A DNA stretch of 64,000 nt from Tubulanus polymorphus (taxonomy: Eukaryota > Nemertea > Palaeonemertea > Tubulaniformes > Tubulanidae). A program made the position numbers and the translations under genes. A model generated the notes under the pieces. It was not told the origin of the DNA. It was given only the letters and a program-made list of their open reading frames with translations, and searched no databases. Positions 38,950 to 52,500 of this stretch are shown here, piece by piece. Positions within the stretch are counted from its first letter, which is position 1. Each line of letters begins with the position of its first letter. Location of the stretch: assembly GCF_964204645.1 (NCBI RefSeq), contig NW_027437468.1:1-64000 (forward strand), in the 5' to 3' direction.

Positions 38950-41900
38950 TTCTTTCCACCTATCTATTTGAAATCAGTTCAATACGCCTTTACTCATCTT
39001 TTCAGATTGAATCCATCATCTTTAGAACCAAAAGCAGCCAGAAAATTCTGTTTCTTTCCACCTATCTATTTGATATCAGTTCAATACACCCAAACCCATC
39101 AATTAAGTTATAATTCATCATCTTTAGAACCATATTTAGCTAGAAAAATCTGTATCTTTCAACCCATCTACTCGAAATAAGTTCAGTTTACCTTAACCTA
39201 TCATTTCGGATCGAGTCTATCATCTTCAGAACCAAATGCAGCCAGAAAATTCTGATTCTTTCCACCTATCTATTTGAAATCAGTTCAATACGCCTTTACT
39301 CATCTTTTCAGATTGAATCCATCATCTTCAGAACCAAAAGCAGCCAGAAAATTCTTATTCTTTCCACCTATCTATTTTAAATCAGTTCAATAAGCCTTAA
39401 CCCATCTTTTCAGATTGAATCCATCATCTTCAGAACCAAAAGCAGCCAGAAAATTCTGTTTCTTTCCACCTATCTATTTGAAATCAGTTCAATACGTCTT
39501 TACTCATCTTTTCAGATTGAATCCATCATCTTTAGAACCAAAAGCAGCCAGAAAATTCTGTTTCTTTCCACCTATCTATTTGAAATCAGTTCAATACGCC
39601 TTTACTCATCTTTTCAGATTGAATCCATCATCTTCAGAACCAAAAGCAGCCAGAAAATTCTGATTCTTTCCACCTATCTATTTTAAATCAGTTCAATAAG
39701 CCTTAACCCATCTTTTCAGATTGAATCCATCATCTTTAGAACCGAAAGCAGCCAGACAATTCTGATTCTTTCAACCTATCTATTTGAAATCAGTTCAATA
39801 TGCCGTAACCCATCTTTTCACATTGATCCATCATCTTTAGAAACAAAAGCAGCCAGAAAATTCTGTTTCTTTCCACCTATCTATTTGAAATCAGTTCAAT
39901 ACGCCTTAACCCATCTTTTCAGATTGAATCCATCATCTTCAGAACCAAAAGCAGCCAGAAAATTCTGATTCTTTCCACCTATCTATTTTAAATCAGTTCA
40001 ATAAGCCTTAACCCATCTTTTCAGATTGAATCCATCATCTTCAGAACCAAAAGCAGCCAGAAAATTCTGATTCTTTCCACCTATCTATTTTAAATCAGTT
40101 CAATAAGCCTTAACCCATCTTTTCAGATTGAATCCATCATCTTTATGACCAAAAGCAGCCAGAAAATTCTGTTTCTTTCCACCTATCTATTTGAAATCAG
40201 TTCAATACGCCTTTACTCATCTTTTCAGATTGAATCCATCATCTTTAGAACCAAAAGCAGCCAGAAAATTCTGTTTCTTTCCACCTATCTATTTGAAGTC
40301 AGTTCAATACGCCTTTAATCATCTTTTCAGATTGAATCCATCATCTTCAGAACCAAAAGCAGCCAGAAAATTCTTATTTTTTCCACCTATCTATTTGAAA
40401 TCAGTTCAATAAGCCTTAACCCATCTTTTCAGATTGAATCCATCATCTTTAGAACCAAAAGCAGCCAGAAAATGCTGTTTCTTTCCACCTATCTATTTGA
40501 AATCAGTTCAATACGCCTTAACCCATCTTTTCACATTGATCCATCATCTTTAGAAACAAAAGCAGCCAGAAAATTCGGTTTCTTTCCACCTATCTATTTG
40601 AAATCAGTTCAATACGCCTTAACCCATCTTTTCACATTGATCCATCATCTTTAGAAACAAAAGCAGCCAGAAAATTCGGTTTCTTTCCACCTATCTATTT
40701 GAAATCAGTTCAATACGCCTTAACCCATCTTTTCAGATTGAATCCATCATCTTCAGAACCAAAAGCAGCCAGAAAATTCGGTTTCTTTCCACCTATCTAT
40801 TTGAAATCAGTTCAATAAGCCTTAACCCATCTTTTCAGATTGAATCCATCATCTTCAGAACCAAAAGCAGCCAGAAAATTCGGTTTCTTTCCACCTATCT
40901 ATTTGAAATCAGTTCAATACACCCAAACCCATCAATTAAGTTATAATTCATCATCTTTAGAACCATATTTCGCTAGAAAAATCTGTATCTTTCAACCCAT
41001 CTACTCGAAATAAGTTCAGTTTACCTTAACCTATCATTTCGGATCGAGTCTATCATCTTCAGAACCAAATGCAGCCAGAAAATTCTTATTCTTTCCACCT
41101 ATCTATTTGAAATCAGTTCAATACACCCAAACCCATCAATTAAGTTATAATTCATCATCTTTAGAACCATATTTAGCTAGAAAAATCTGTATCTTTCAAC
41201 CCATCTACTCGAAATAAGTTCAGTTTACCTTAACCTATCATTTCGGATCGAGTCTATCATCTTCAGAACCAAATGCAGCCAGAAAATTCTGATTCTTTCC
41301 ACCTATCTATTTGAAATCAGTTCAATACGTCTTTACTCATCTTTTCAGATTGAATCCATCATCTTCAGAACCAAAAGCAGCCAGAAAATTCTTATTCTTT
41401 CCACCTATCTATTTTAAATCAGTTCAATACGCCTTTACTCATCTTTTCAGATTGAATCCATCATCTTTAGAACCAAAAGCAGCCAGAAAATTCTGTTTCT
41501 TTCCACCTATCTATTTGAAATCAGTTCAATACGCCTTTACTCATCTTTTCAGATTGAATCCATCATCTTCAGAACCAAAAGCAGCCAGAAAATTCTTATT
41601 CTTTCCACCTATCTATTTGATATCAGTTCAATACACCCAAACCCATCAATTAAGATAGAATTCATCATCTTTAGAACCATATTTAGCTAGAAAAATCTGT
41701 ATCTTTCAACCCATCTACTCGAAATAAGTTCAGTTTACCTTAACCTATCATTTCGGATCGAGTCTATCATCTTCAGAACCAAATGCAGCCAGAAAATTCT
41801 CATTCTTTCCACCTATCTATTTAAAATCAGTTCAATACGCCTTAACCCATCTTTTCAGATTGAATCCATCAACTTCAGAAGCATAAGTAGTCAGAAAATT

Positions 41901-44900
41901 CTTAATCTTTCAACCAATCTATTAAAAATCAGTTCTGTACATCCTAACCCATCAATTAAGATAGAATTCATCATCTTTAGAACCATATTTAGCTAGAAAA
42001 ATCTGTATCTTTCAACCCATCTACTCGAAATAAGTTCAGTTTACCTTATCCTATCATTTCAGATCGAGTCTATCATCCTCAGAACAGAAAGCAGCCAGAA
42101 AATTCTGATTCTTTCAACCTATCTATTTGAAATCAGTTCAATACGCCTTTACTCATCTTTTCAGATTGAATCCATCATCTTCAGAACCAAAAGCAGCCAG
42201 AAAATTCTGTTTCTTTCCACCTATCTATTTGATATCAGTTCAATACACCCAAACCCATCAATTAAGTTATAATTCATCATCTTTAGAACCATATTTAGCT
42301 AGAAAAATCTGTATCTTTCAACCCATCTACTCGAAATAAGTTCAGTTTACCTTAACCTATCATTTCGGATCGAGTCTATCATCTTCAGAACCAAATGCAG
42401 CCAGAAAATTCTGATTCTTTCCACCTATCTATTTGAAATCAGTTCAATACGCCTTTACTCATCTTTTCAGATTGAATCCATCATCTTCAGAACCAAAAGC
42501 AGCCAGAAAATTCTTATTCTTTCCACCTATCTATTTTAAATCAGTTCAATAAGCCTTAACCCATCTTTTCAGATTGAATCCATCATCTTCAGAACCAAAA
42601 GCAGCCAGAAAATTCTGTTTCTTTCCACCTATCTATTTGAAATCAGTTCAATACGTCTTTACTCATCTTTTCAGATTGAATCCATCATCTTTAGAACCAA
42701 AAGCAGCCAGAAAATTCTGTTTCTTTCCACCTATCTATTTGAAATCAGTTCAATACGCCTTTACTCATCTTTTCAGATTGAATCCATCATCTTCAGAACC
42801 AAAAGCAGCCAGAAAATTCTGATTCTTTCCACCTATCTATTTTAAATCAGTTCAATAAGCCTTAACCCATCTTTTCAGATTGAATCCATCATCTTTAGAA
42901 CCGAAAGCAGCCAGACAATTCTGATTCTTTCAACCTATCTATTTGAAATCAGTTCAATATGCCGTAACCCATCTTTTCACATTGATCCATCATCTTTAGA
43001 AACAAAAGCAGCCAGAAAATTCTGTTTCTTTCCACCTATCTATTTGAAATCAGTTCAATACGCCTTAACCCATCTTTTCAGATTGAATCCATCATCTTCA
43101 GAACCAAAAGCAGCCAGAAAATTCTGATTCTTTCCACCTATCTATTTTAAATCAGTTCAATAAGCCTTAACCCATCTTTTCAGATTGAATCCATCATCTT
43201 CAGAACCAAAAGCAGCCAGAAAATTCTGATTCTTTCCACCTATCTATTTTAAATCAGTTCAATAAGCCTTAACCCATCTTTTCAGATTGAATCCATCATC
43301 TTTATGACCAAAAGCAGCCAGAAAATTCTGTTTCTTTCCACCTATCTATTTGAAATCAGTTCAATACGCCTTTACTCATCTTTTCAGATTGAATCCATCA
43401 TCTTTAGAACCAAAAGCAGCCAGAAAATTCTGTTTCTTTCCACCTATCTATTTGAAGTCAGTTCAATACGCCTTTAATCATCTTTTCAGATTGAATCCAT
43501 CATCTTCAGAACCAAAAGCAGCCAGAAAATTCTTATTTTTTCCACCTATCTATTTGAAATCAGTTCAATACACCCAAACCCATCAATTAAGATAGAATTC
43601 ATCATCTTCAGAACCATATTTAGCTAGAAAAATCTGTATCTTTCAACCCATCTACTCGAAATAAGTTCAATTTACCTTAACCTATCATTTCGGATCGAGT
43701 CTATCATCTTCAGAACCAAATGCAGCCAGAAAATTCTGATTCTTTCCACCTATCTATTTGAAATCAGTTCAATAAGCCTTAACCCATCTTTTCAGATTGA
43801 ATCCATCATCTTTAGAACCAAAAGCAGCCAGAAAATGCTGTTTCTTTCCACCTATCTATTTGAAATCAGTTCAATACGCCTTAACCCATCTTTTCACATT
43901 GATCCATCATCTTTAGAAACAAAAGCAGCCAGAAAATTCGGTTTCTTTCCACCTATCTATTTGAAATCAGTTCAATACGCCTTAACCCATCTTTTCACAT
44001 TGATCCATCATCTTTAGAAACAAAAGCAGCCAGAAAATTCGGTTTCTTTCCACCTATCTATTTGAAATCAGTTCAATACGCCTTAACCCATCTTTTCAGA
44101 TTGAATCCATCATCTTCAGAACCAAAAGCAGCCAGAAAATTCGGTTTCTTTCCACCTATCTATTTGAAATCAGTTCAATAAGCCTTAACCCATCTTTTCA
44201 GATTGAATCCATCATCTTCAGAACCAAAAGCAGCCAGAAAATTCGGTTTCTTTCCACCTATCTATTTGAAATCAGTTCAATACACCCAAACCCATCAATT
44301 AAGTTATAATTCATCATCTTTAGAACCATATTTCGCTAGAAAAATCTGTATCTTTCAACCCATCTACTCGAAATAAGTTCAGTTTACCTTAACCTATCAT
44401 TTCGGATCGAGTCTATCATCTTCAGAACCAAATGCAGCCAGAAAATTCTTATTCTTTCCACCTATCTATTTGAAATCAGTTCAATACACCCAAACCCATC
44501 AATTAAGTTATAATTCATCATCTTTAGAACCATATTTAGCTAGAAAAATCTGTATCTTTCAACCCATCTACTCGAAATAAGTTCAGTTTACCTTAACCTA
44601 TCATTTCGGATCGAGTCTATCATCTTCAGAACCAAATGCAGCCAGAAAATTCTGATTCTTTCCACCTATCTATTTGAAATCAGTTCAATACGTCTTTACT
44701 CATCTTTTCAGATTGAATCCATCATCTTCAGAACCAAAAGCAGCCAGAAAATTCTTATTCTTTCCACCTATCTATTTTAAATCAGTTCAATACGCCTTTA
44801 CTCATCTTTTCAGATTGAATCCATCATCTTTAGAACCAAAAGCAGCCAGAAAATTCTGTTTCTTTCCACCTATCTATTTGAAATCAGTTCAATACGCCTT

Positions 44901-45470
44901 TACTCATCTTTTCAGATTGAATCCATCATCTTCAGAACCAAAAGCAGCCAGAAAATTCTTATTCTTTCCACCTATCTATTTGATATCAGTTCAATACACC
45001 CAAACCCATCAATTAAGATAGAATTCATCATCTTTAGAACCATATTTAGCTAGAAAAATCTGTATCTTTCAACCCATCTACTCGAAATAAGTTCAGTTTA
45101 CCTTAACCTATCATTTCGGATCGAGTCTATCATCTTCAGAACCAAATGCAGCCAGAAAATTCTCATTCTTTCCACCTATCTATTTAAAATCAGTTCAATA
45201 CGCCTTAACCCATCTTTTCAGATTGAATCCATCAACTTCAGAAGCATAAGTAGTCAGAAAATTCTTAATCTTTCAACCAATCTATTAAAAATCAGTTCTG
45301 TACATCCTAACCCATCAATTAAGATAGAATTCATCATCTTTAGAACCATATTTAGCTAGAAAAATCTGTATCTTTCAACCCATCTACTCGAAATAAGTTC
45401 AGTTTACCTTATCCTATCATTTCAGATCGAGTCTATCATCCTCAGAACAGAAAGCAGCCAGAAAATTCTG
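38950..45470 (+). repeat. 3159/3363-bp higher-order repeat, two adjacent copies
   Basis: Blocks at 38968, 39415 and 40191 recur at 42127, 42574 and 43350 with a 3159-bp offset. Blocks from 40472 and 41311 onward recur at 43835 and 44674 with a 3363-bp offset. The change of 204 bp is exactly two monomers (a B-C pair with flanks), present in the second copy at about 43560-43770 and missing from the first after about 40412. Shared rare words include TTATGACCAAAAG, ATGCCGTAACCC and TTATTTTTTCCACC. The first copy begins just after a broken monomer at 38937. Confidence 0.88.
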
Positions 45471-48400
45471 ATTCTTTCAACCTATCTATTTGAAATCAGT
45501 TCAATACGCCTTTACTCATCTTTTCAGATTGAATCCATCATCTTTAGAACCAAAAGCAGCCAGAAAATTCTGTTTCTTTCCACCTATCTATTTGAAATCA
45601 GTTCAATACACCCAAACCCATCAATTAAGTTATAATTCATCATCTTTAGAACCATATTTCGCTAGAAAAATCTGTATCTTTCAACCCATCTACTCGAAAT
45701 AAGTTCAGTTTACCTTAACCTATCATTTCGGATCGAGTCTATCATCTTCAGAACCAAATGCAGCCAGAAAATTCTTATTCTTTCCACCTATCTATTTGAA
45801 ATCAGTTCAATACACCCAAACCCATCAATTAAGTTATAATTCATCATCTTTAGAACCATATTTAGCTAGAAAAATCTGTATCTTTCAACCCATCTACTCG
45901 AAATAAGTTCAGTTTACCTTAACCTATCATTTCGGATCGAGTCTATCATCTTCAGAACCAAATGCAGCCAGAAAATTCTGATTCTTTCCACCTATCTATT
46001 TGAAATCAGTTCAATACGTCTTTACTCATCTTTTCAGATTGAATCCATCATCTTCAGAACCAAAAGCAGCCAGAAAATTCTGTTTCTTTCCACCTATCTA
46101 TTTGAAATCAGTTCAATACGCCTTTACTCATCTTTTCAGATTGAATCCATCATCTTTAGAACCAAAAGCAGCCAGAAAATTCTGTTTCTTTCCACCTATC
46201 TATTTGAAATCAGTTCAATACGCCTTTACTCATCTTTTCAGATTGAATCCATCATCTTCAGAACCAAAAGCAGCCAGAAAATTCTTATTCTTTCCACCTA
46301 TCTATTTGATATCAGTTCAATACACCCAAACCCATCAATTAAGATAGGATTCATCATCTTTAGAACCATATTTAGCTAGAAAAATCTGTATCTTTCAACC
46401 CATCTACTCGAAATAAGTTCAGTTTACCTTAACCTATCATTTCGGAACGAGTCTATCATCTTCAGAACCAAATGCAGCCAGAAAATTCTGATTCTTTCCA
46501 CCTATCTATTTTAAATCAGTTCAATACGCCTTTACTCATCTTTTCAGATTGAATCCATCATCTTTAGAACCAAAAGCAGCCAGAAAATTCTGTTTCTTTC
46601 CACCTATCTATTTGAAATCAGTTCAATACGCCTTTACTCATCTTTTCAGATTGAATCCATCATCTTTAGAACCAAAAGCAGCCAGAAAATTCTGTTTCTT
46701 TCCACCTATCTATTTGAAATCAGTTCAATACGCCTTTACTCATCTTTTCAGATTGAATCCATCATCTTTAGAACCAAAAGCAGCCAGAAAATTCTGTTTC
46801 TTTCCACCTATCTATTTGAAATCAGTTCAATACGCCTTTACTCATCTTTTCAGATTGAATCCATCATCTTCAGAACCAAAAGCAGCCAGAAAATTCTTAT
46901 TCTTTCCACCTATCTATTTGATATCAGTTCAATACACCCAAACCCATCAATTAAGTTATATTTCATCATCTTTAGAACCATATTTAGCTAGAAAAATCTG
47001 TATCTTTCAACCAATCTACTCGAAATAAGTTCAGTTTACCTTAACCTATCATTTCGGATCGAGTCTATCATCTTCAGAACCAAATGCAGCCAGAAAATTC
47101 TGATTCTTTCCACCTATCTATTTGAAATCAGTTCAATAAGCCTTAACCCATCTTTTCAGATTGAATCCATCATCTTTAGAACCAAAAGCAGCCAGAAAAT
47201 TCTGTTTCTTTCCACCTATCTATTTGAAATCAGTTCAACACGCCTTTACTCATCTTTTCAGATTGAATCCATCATCTTTAGAACCAAAAGCAGCCAGAAA
47301 ATTCTGTTTCTTTCCACCTATTTATTTGAAATCAGTTCAATACGCCTTTACTCATCTTTTCAGATTGAATCCATCATCTTCAGAACCAAAAGCAGCCAGA
47401 AAATTCTGTTTCTTTCCACCTATCTATTTGAAATCAGTTCAATACGCCTTTAATCATCTTTTCAGATTGAATCCATCATCTTTAGAACCAAAAGCAGCCA
47501 GAAAATTCTGTTTCTTTCCACCTATCTATTTGAAATCAGTTCAATACGCCTTTACTCATCTTTTCAGATTGAATCCATCATCTTTAGAACCAAAAGCAGC
47601 CAGAAAATTCTGTTTCTTTCCACCTATCTATTTGAAATCAGTTCAATACGCCTTTACTCATCTTTTCAGATTGAATCCATCATCTTCAGAACCAAAAGCA
47701 GCCAGAAAATTCTTATTCTTTCCACCTATCTATTTGATATCAGTTCAATACACCCAAACCCATCAATTAAGTTATATTTCATCATCTTTAGAACCATATT
47801 TAGCTAGAAAAATCTGTATCTTTCAACCAATCTACTCGAAATAAGTTCAGTTTACCTTAACCTATCATTTCGGATCGAGTCTATCATCTTCAGAACCAAA
47901 TGCAGCCAGAAAATTCTGATTCTTTCCACCTATCTATTTGAAATCAGTTCAATAAGCCTTAACCCATCTTTTCATATTGAATCCATCATCTTTAGAACCA
48001 AAAGCAGCCAGAAAATTCGGTTTCTTTCCACCTATCTATTTGAAATCAGTTCAATACGCCTTAACCCATCTTTTCACATTGATCCATTATCTTTAGAAAC
48101 AAAAGCAGCCAGAAAATTCGGTTTCTTTCCACCTATCTATTTGAAATCAGTTCAATACGCCTTAACCCATCTTTTCAGATTGAATCCATCATCTTCAGAA
48201 CCAAAAGCAGCCAGAAAATTCTGTTTCTTTCCACCTATCTATTTGAAATCAGTTCAACACGCCTTTACTCATCTTTTCAGATTGAATCCATCATCTTTAG
48301 AACCAAAAGCAGCCAGAAAATTCTGTTTCTTTCCACCTATCTTTTTGAAATCAGTTCAATACGCCCTAACTCATCTTTTCAGATTGAATCCATCATCTTC

Positions 48401-49599
48401 AGAACCAAAAGCAGCCAGAAAATTCTTATTCTTTCCACCTATCTATTTGATATCAGTTCAATACACCCAAACCCATCAATTAAGATAGAATTCATCATCT
48501 TTAGAACCATATTTCGCTAGAAAAATCTGTATCTTTCAACCCATCTACTCGAAATAAGTTCAGTTTACCTTAACCTATCATTTCGGATCGAGTCTATCAT
48601 CTTCAGAACCAAATGCAGCCAGAAAATTCTTATTCTTTCCACCTATCTATTTGAAATCAGTTCAATACACCCAAACCCATCAATTAAGTTATAATTCATC
48701 ATCTTTAGAACCATATTTAGCTAGAAAAATCTGTATCTTTCAACCCATCTACTCGAAATAAGTTCAGTTTACCTTAACCTATCATTTCGGATCGAGTCTA
48801 TCATCTTCAGAACCAAATGCAGCCAGAAAATTCTGATTCTTTCCACCTATCTATTTGAAATCAGTTCAATACGTCTTTACTCGTCTTTTCAGATTGAATC
48901 CATCATCTTCAGAACCAAAAGCAGCCAGAAAATTCTGTTTCTTTCCACCTATCTATTTGAAATCAGTTCAATACGCCTTTACTCATCTTTTCAGATTGAA
49001 TCCATCATCTTTAGAACCAAAAGCAGCCAGAAAATTCTGTTTCTTTCCACCTATCTATTTGAAATCAGTTCAATACGCCTTTACTCATCTTTTCAGATTG
49101 AATCCATCATCTTCAGAACCAAAAGCAGCCAGAAAATTCTTATTCTTTCCACCTATCTATTTGATATCAGTTCAATACACCCAAACCCATCAATTAAGAT
49201 AGGATTCATCATCTTTAGAACCATATTTAGCTAGAAAAATCTGTATCTTTCAACCCATCTACTCGAAATAAGTTCAGTTTACCTTAACCTATCATTTCGG
49301 AACGAGTCTATCATCTTCAGAACCAAATGCAGCCAGAAAATTCTGATTCTTTCCACCTATCTATTTTAAATCAGTTCAATACGCCTTTACTCATCTTTTC
49401 AGATTGAATCCATCATCTTTAGAACCAAAAGCAGCCAGAAAATTCTGTTTCTTTCCACCTATCTATTTGAAATCAGTTCAATACGCCTTTACTCATCTTT
49501 TCAGATTGAATCCATCATCTTTAGAACCAAAAGCAGCCAGAAAATTCTGTTTCTTTCCACCTATCTATTTGAAATCAGTTCAATACGCCTTTACTCATC

Positions 49600-52500
49600 T
49601 TTTCAGATTGAATCCATCATCTTTAGAACCAAAAGCAGCCAGAAAATTCTGTTTCTTTCCACCTATCTATTTGAAATCAGTTCAATACGCCTTTACTCAT
49701 CTTTTCAGATTGAATCCATCATCTTCAGAACCAAAAGCAGCCAGAAAATTCTGTTTCTTTCCACCTATCTATTTGAAATCAGTTCAATACGCCTTAACCC
49801 ATCTTTTCAGATTGAATCCATCATCTTCAGAACCAAAAGCAGCCAGAAAATTCTGTTTCTTTCCACCTATCTATTTGAAATCAGTTCAATACACCCAAAC
49901 CCATCAATTAAGTTATAATTCATCATCTTTAGAACCATATTTAGCTAGAAAAATCTGTATCTTTCAACCCATCTACTCGAAATAAGTTCAGTTTACCTTA
50001 ACCTATCATTTCGGATCGAGTCTATCATCTTCAGAACCAAATGCAGCCAGAAAATTCTGATTCTTTCCACCAATCTATTTGAAATCAGTTCAATAAGCCT
50101 TAACCCATCTTTTCAGATTGAATCCATCATCTTTAGAACCAAAAGCAGCCAGAAAATTCGGTTTCTTTCCACCTATCTATTTGAAATCAGTTCAATACGC
50201 CCTAACTCATCTTTTCAGATTGAATCCATCATCTTCAGAACCAAAAGCAGCCAGAAAATTCGGTTTCTTTCCACCTATCTATTTGAAATCAGTTCAATAC
50301 GCCTTAACCCATCTTTTCAGATTGAATCCATCATCTTCAGAACCAAAAGCAGCCAGAAAATTCGGTTTCTTTCCACCTATCTATTTGAAATCAGTTCAAT
50401 ACGCCTTAACCCATCTTTTCAGATTGAATCCATCATCTTCAGAACCATATTTAGCTAGAAAAATCTGTATCTTTCAACCCATCTACTCGAAATAAGTTCA
50501 GTTTACCTTAACCTATCATTTCGGATCGAGTCTATCATCTTCAGAACCAAATGCAGCCAGAAAATTCTTATTCTTTCCACCTATCTATTTGAAATCAGTT
50601 CAATACACCCAAACCCATCAATTAAGTTATAATTCATCATCTTTAGAACCATACTTAGCTAGAAAAATCTGTATCTTTCAACCCATCTACTCGAAATAAG
50701 TTCAGTTTACCTTAACCTATCATTTCGGATCGAGTCTATCATCTTCAGAACCAAATGCAGCCAGAAAATTCTGATTCTTTCCACCTATCTATTTGAAATC
50801 AGTTCAATACGCCTTTACTCATCTTTTCAGATTGAATCCATCATCTTCAGAACCAAAAGCAGCCAGAAAATTCTTATTCTTTCCACCTATCTATTTGATA
50901 TCAGTTCAATACACCCAAACCCATCAATTAAGATAGAATTCATCATCTTCAGAACCAAAAGCAGCCAGAAAATTCGGTTTCTTTCCACCTATCTATTTGA
51001 AATCAGTTCAATACGCCTTTACTCATCTTTTCAGATTGAATCCATCATCTTTAGAACCAAAAGCAGCCAGAAAATTCTGTTTCTTTCCACCTATCTATTT
51101 GAAGTCAGTTCAATACGCCTTTAATCATCTTTTCAGATTGAATCCATCATCTTCAGAACCAAAAGCAGCCAGAAAATTCTTATTCTTTCCACCTATCTAT
51201 TTGAAATCAGTTCAATACACCCAAACCCATCAATTAAGATAGAATTCATCATCTTCAGAACCATATTTAGCTAGAAAAATCTGTATCTTTCAACCCATCT
51301 ACTCGAAATAAGTTCAATTTACCTTAACCTATCATTTCGGATCGAGTCTATCATCTTCAGAACCAAATGCAGCCAGAAAATTCTGATTCTTTCCACCTAT
51401 CTATTTTAAATCAGTTCAATACGCCTTTACTCATCTTTTCAGATTGAATCCATCATCTTTAGAACCAAAAGCAGCCAGAAAATTCTGTTTCTTTCCACCT
51501 ATCTATTTGAAATCAGTTCAATACGCCTTTACTCATCTTTTCAGATTGAATCCATCATCTTTAGAACCAAAAGCAGCCAGAAAATTCTGTTTCTTTCCAC
51601 CTATCTATTTGAAATCAGTTCAATACGCCTTTACTCATCTTTTCAGATTGAATCCATCATCTTTAGAACCAAAAGCAGCCAGAAAATTCTGTTTCTTTCC
51701 ACCTATTTATTTGAAATCAGTTCAATACACCCCAACCCATCAATTAAGATAGAATTCATTATCTTCAGAACCATATTTAGCTAGAAAAATCTGTATCTTT
51801 CAACCCATCTACTCGAAATAAGTTCAGTTTACCTTAACCTATCATTTCGGATCGAGTCTATCATCTTCAGAACCAAATGCAGCCAGAAAATTCTGATTCT
51901 TTCCACCTATCTATTTAAAATCAGTTCAATATGCCTTAACCCATCTTTTCAGATTGAATCCATCAACTTCAGAAGCATAAGTAGTCAGAAAATTCTTAAT
52001 CTTTCAACCAATCTATTAAAAATCAGTTCTGTACATACTAACCCATCAATTAAGATAGAATTCATCATCTTTAAAACCATATTTAGCTAGAAAAATCTGT
52101 ATCTTTCAACCCATCTACTCGAAATAAGTTCAGTTTACCTTAACCTATCATTTCGGATCGAGTCTATCATCTTCAGAACCAAATGCAGCCAGAAAATTCT
52201 CATTCTTTCCACCTATCTATTTAAAATCAGTTCAATACGCCTTAACCCATCTTTTCAGATTGAATCCATCAACTTCAGAAGCATAAGTAGTCAGAAAATT
52301 CTTAATCTTTCAACCAATCTATTAAAAATCAGTTCTGTACATCCTAACCCATCAATTAAGATAGAATTCATCATCTTTAGAACCATATTTAGCTAGAAAA
52401 ATCTGTATCTTTCAACCCATCTACTCGAAATAAGTTCAGTTTACCTTATCCTATCATTTCATATCGAGTCTATCATCCTCAGAACAGAAAGCAGCCAGAA

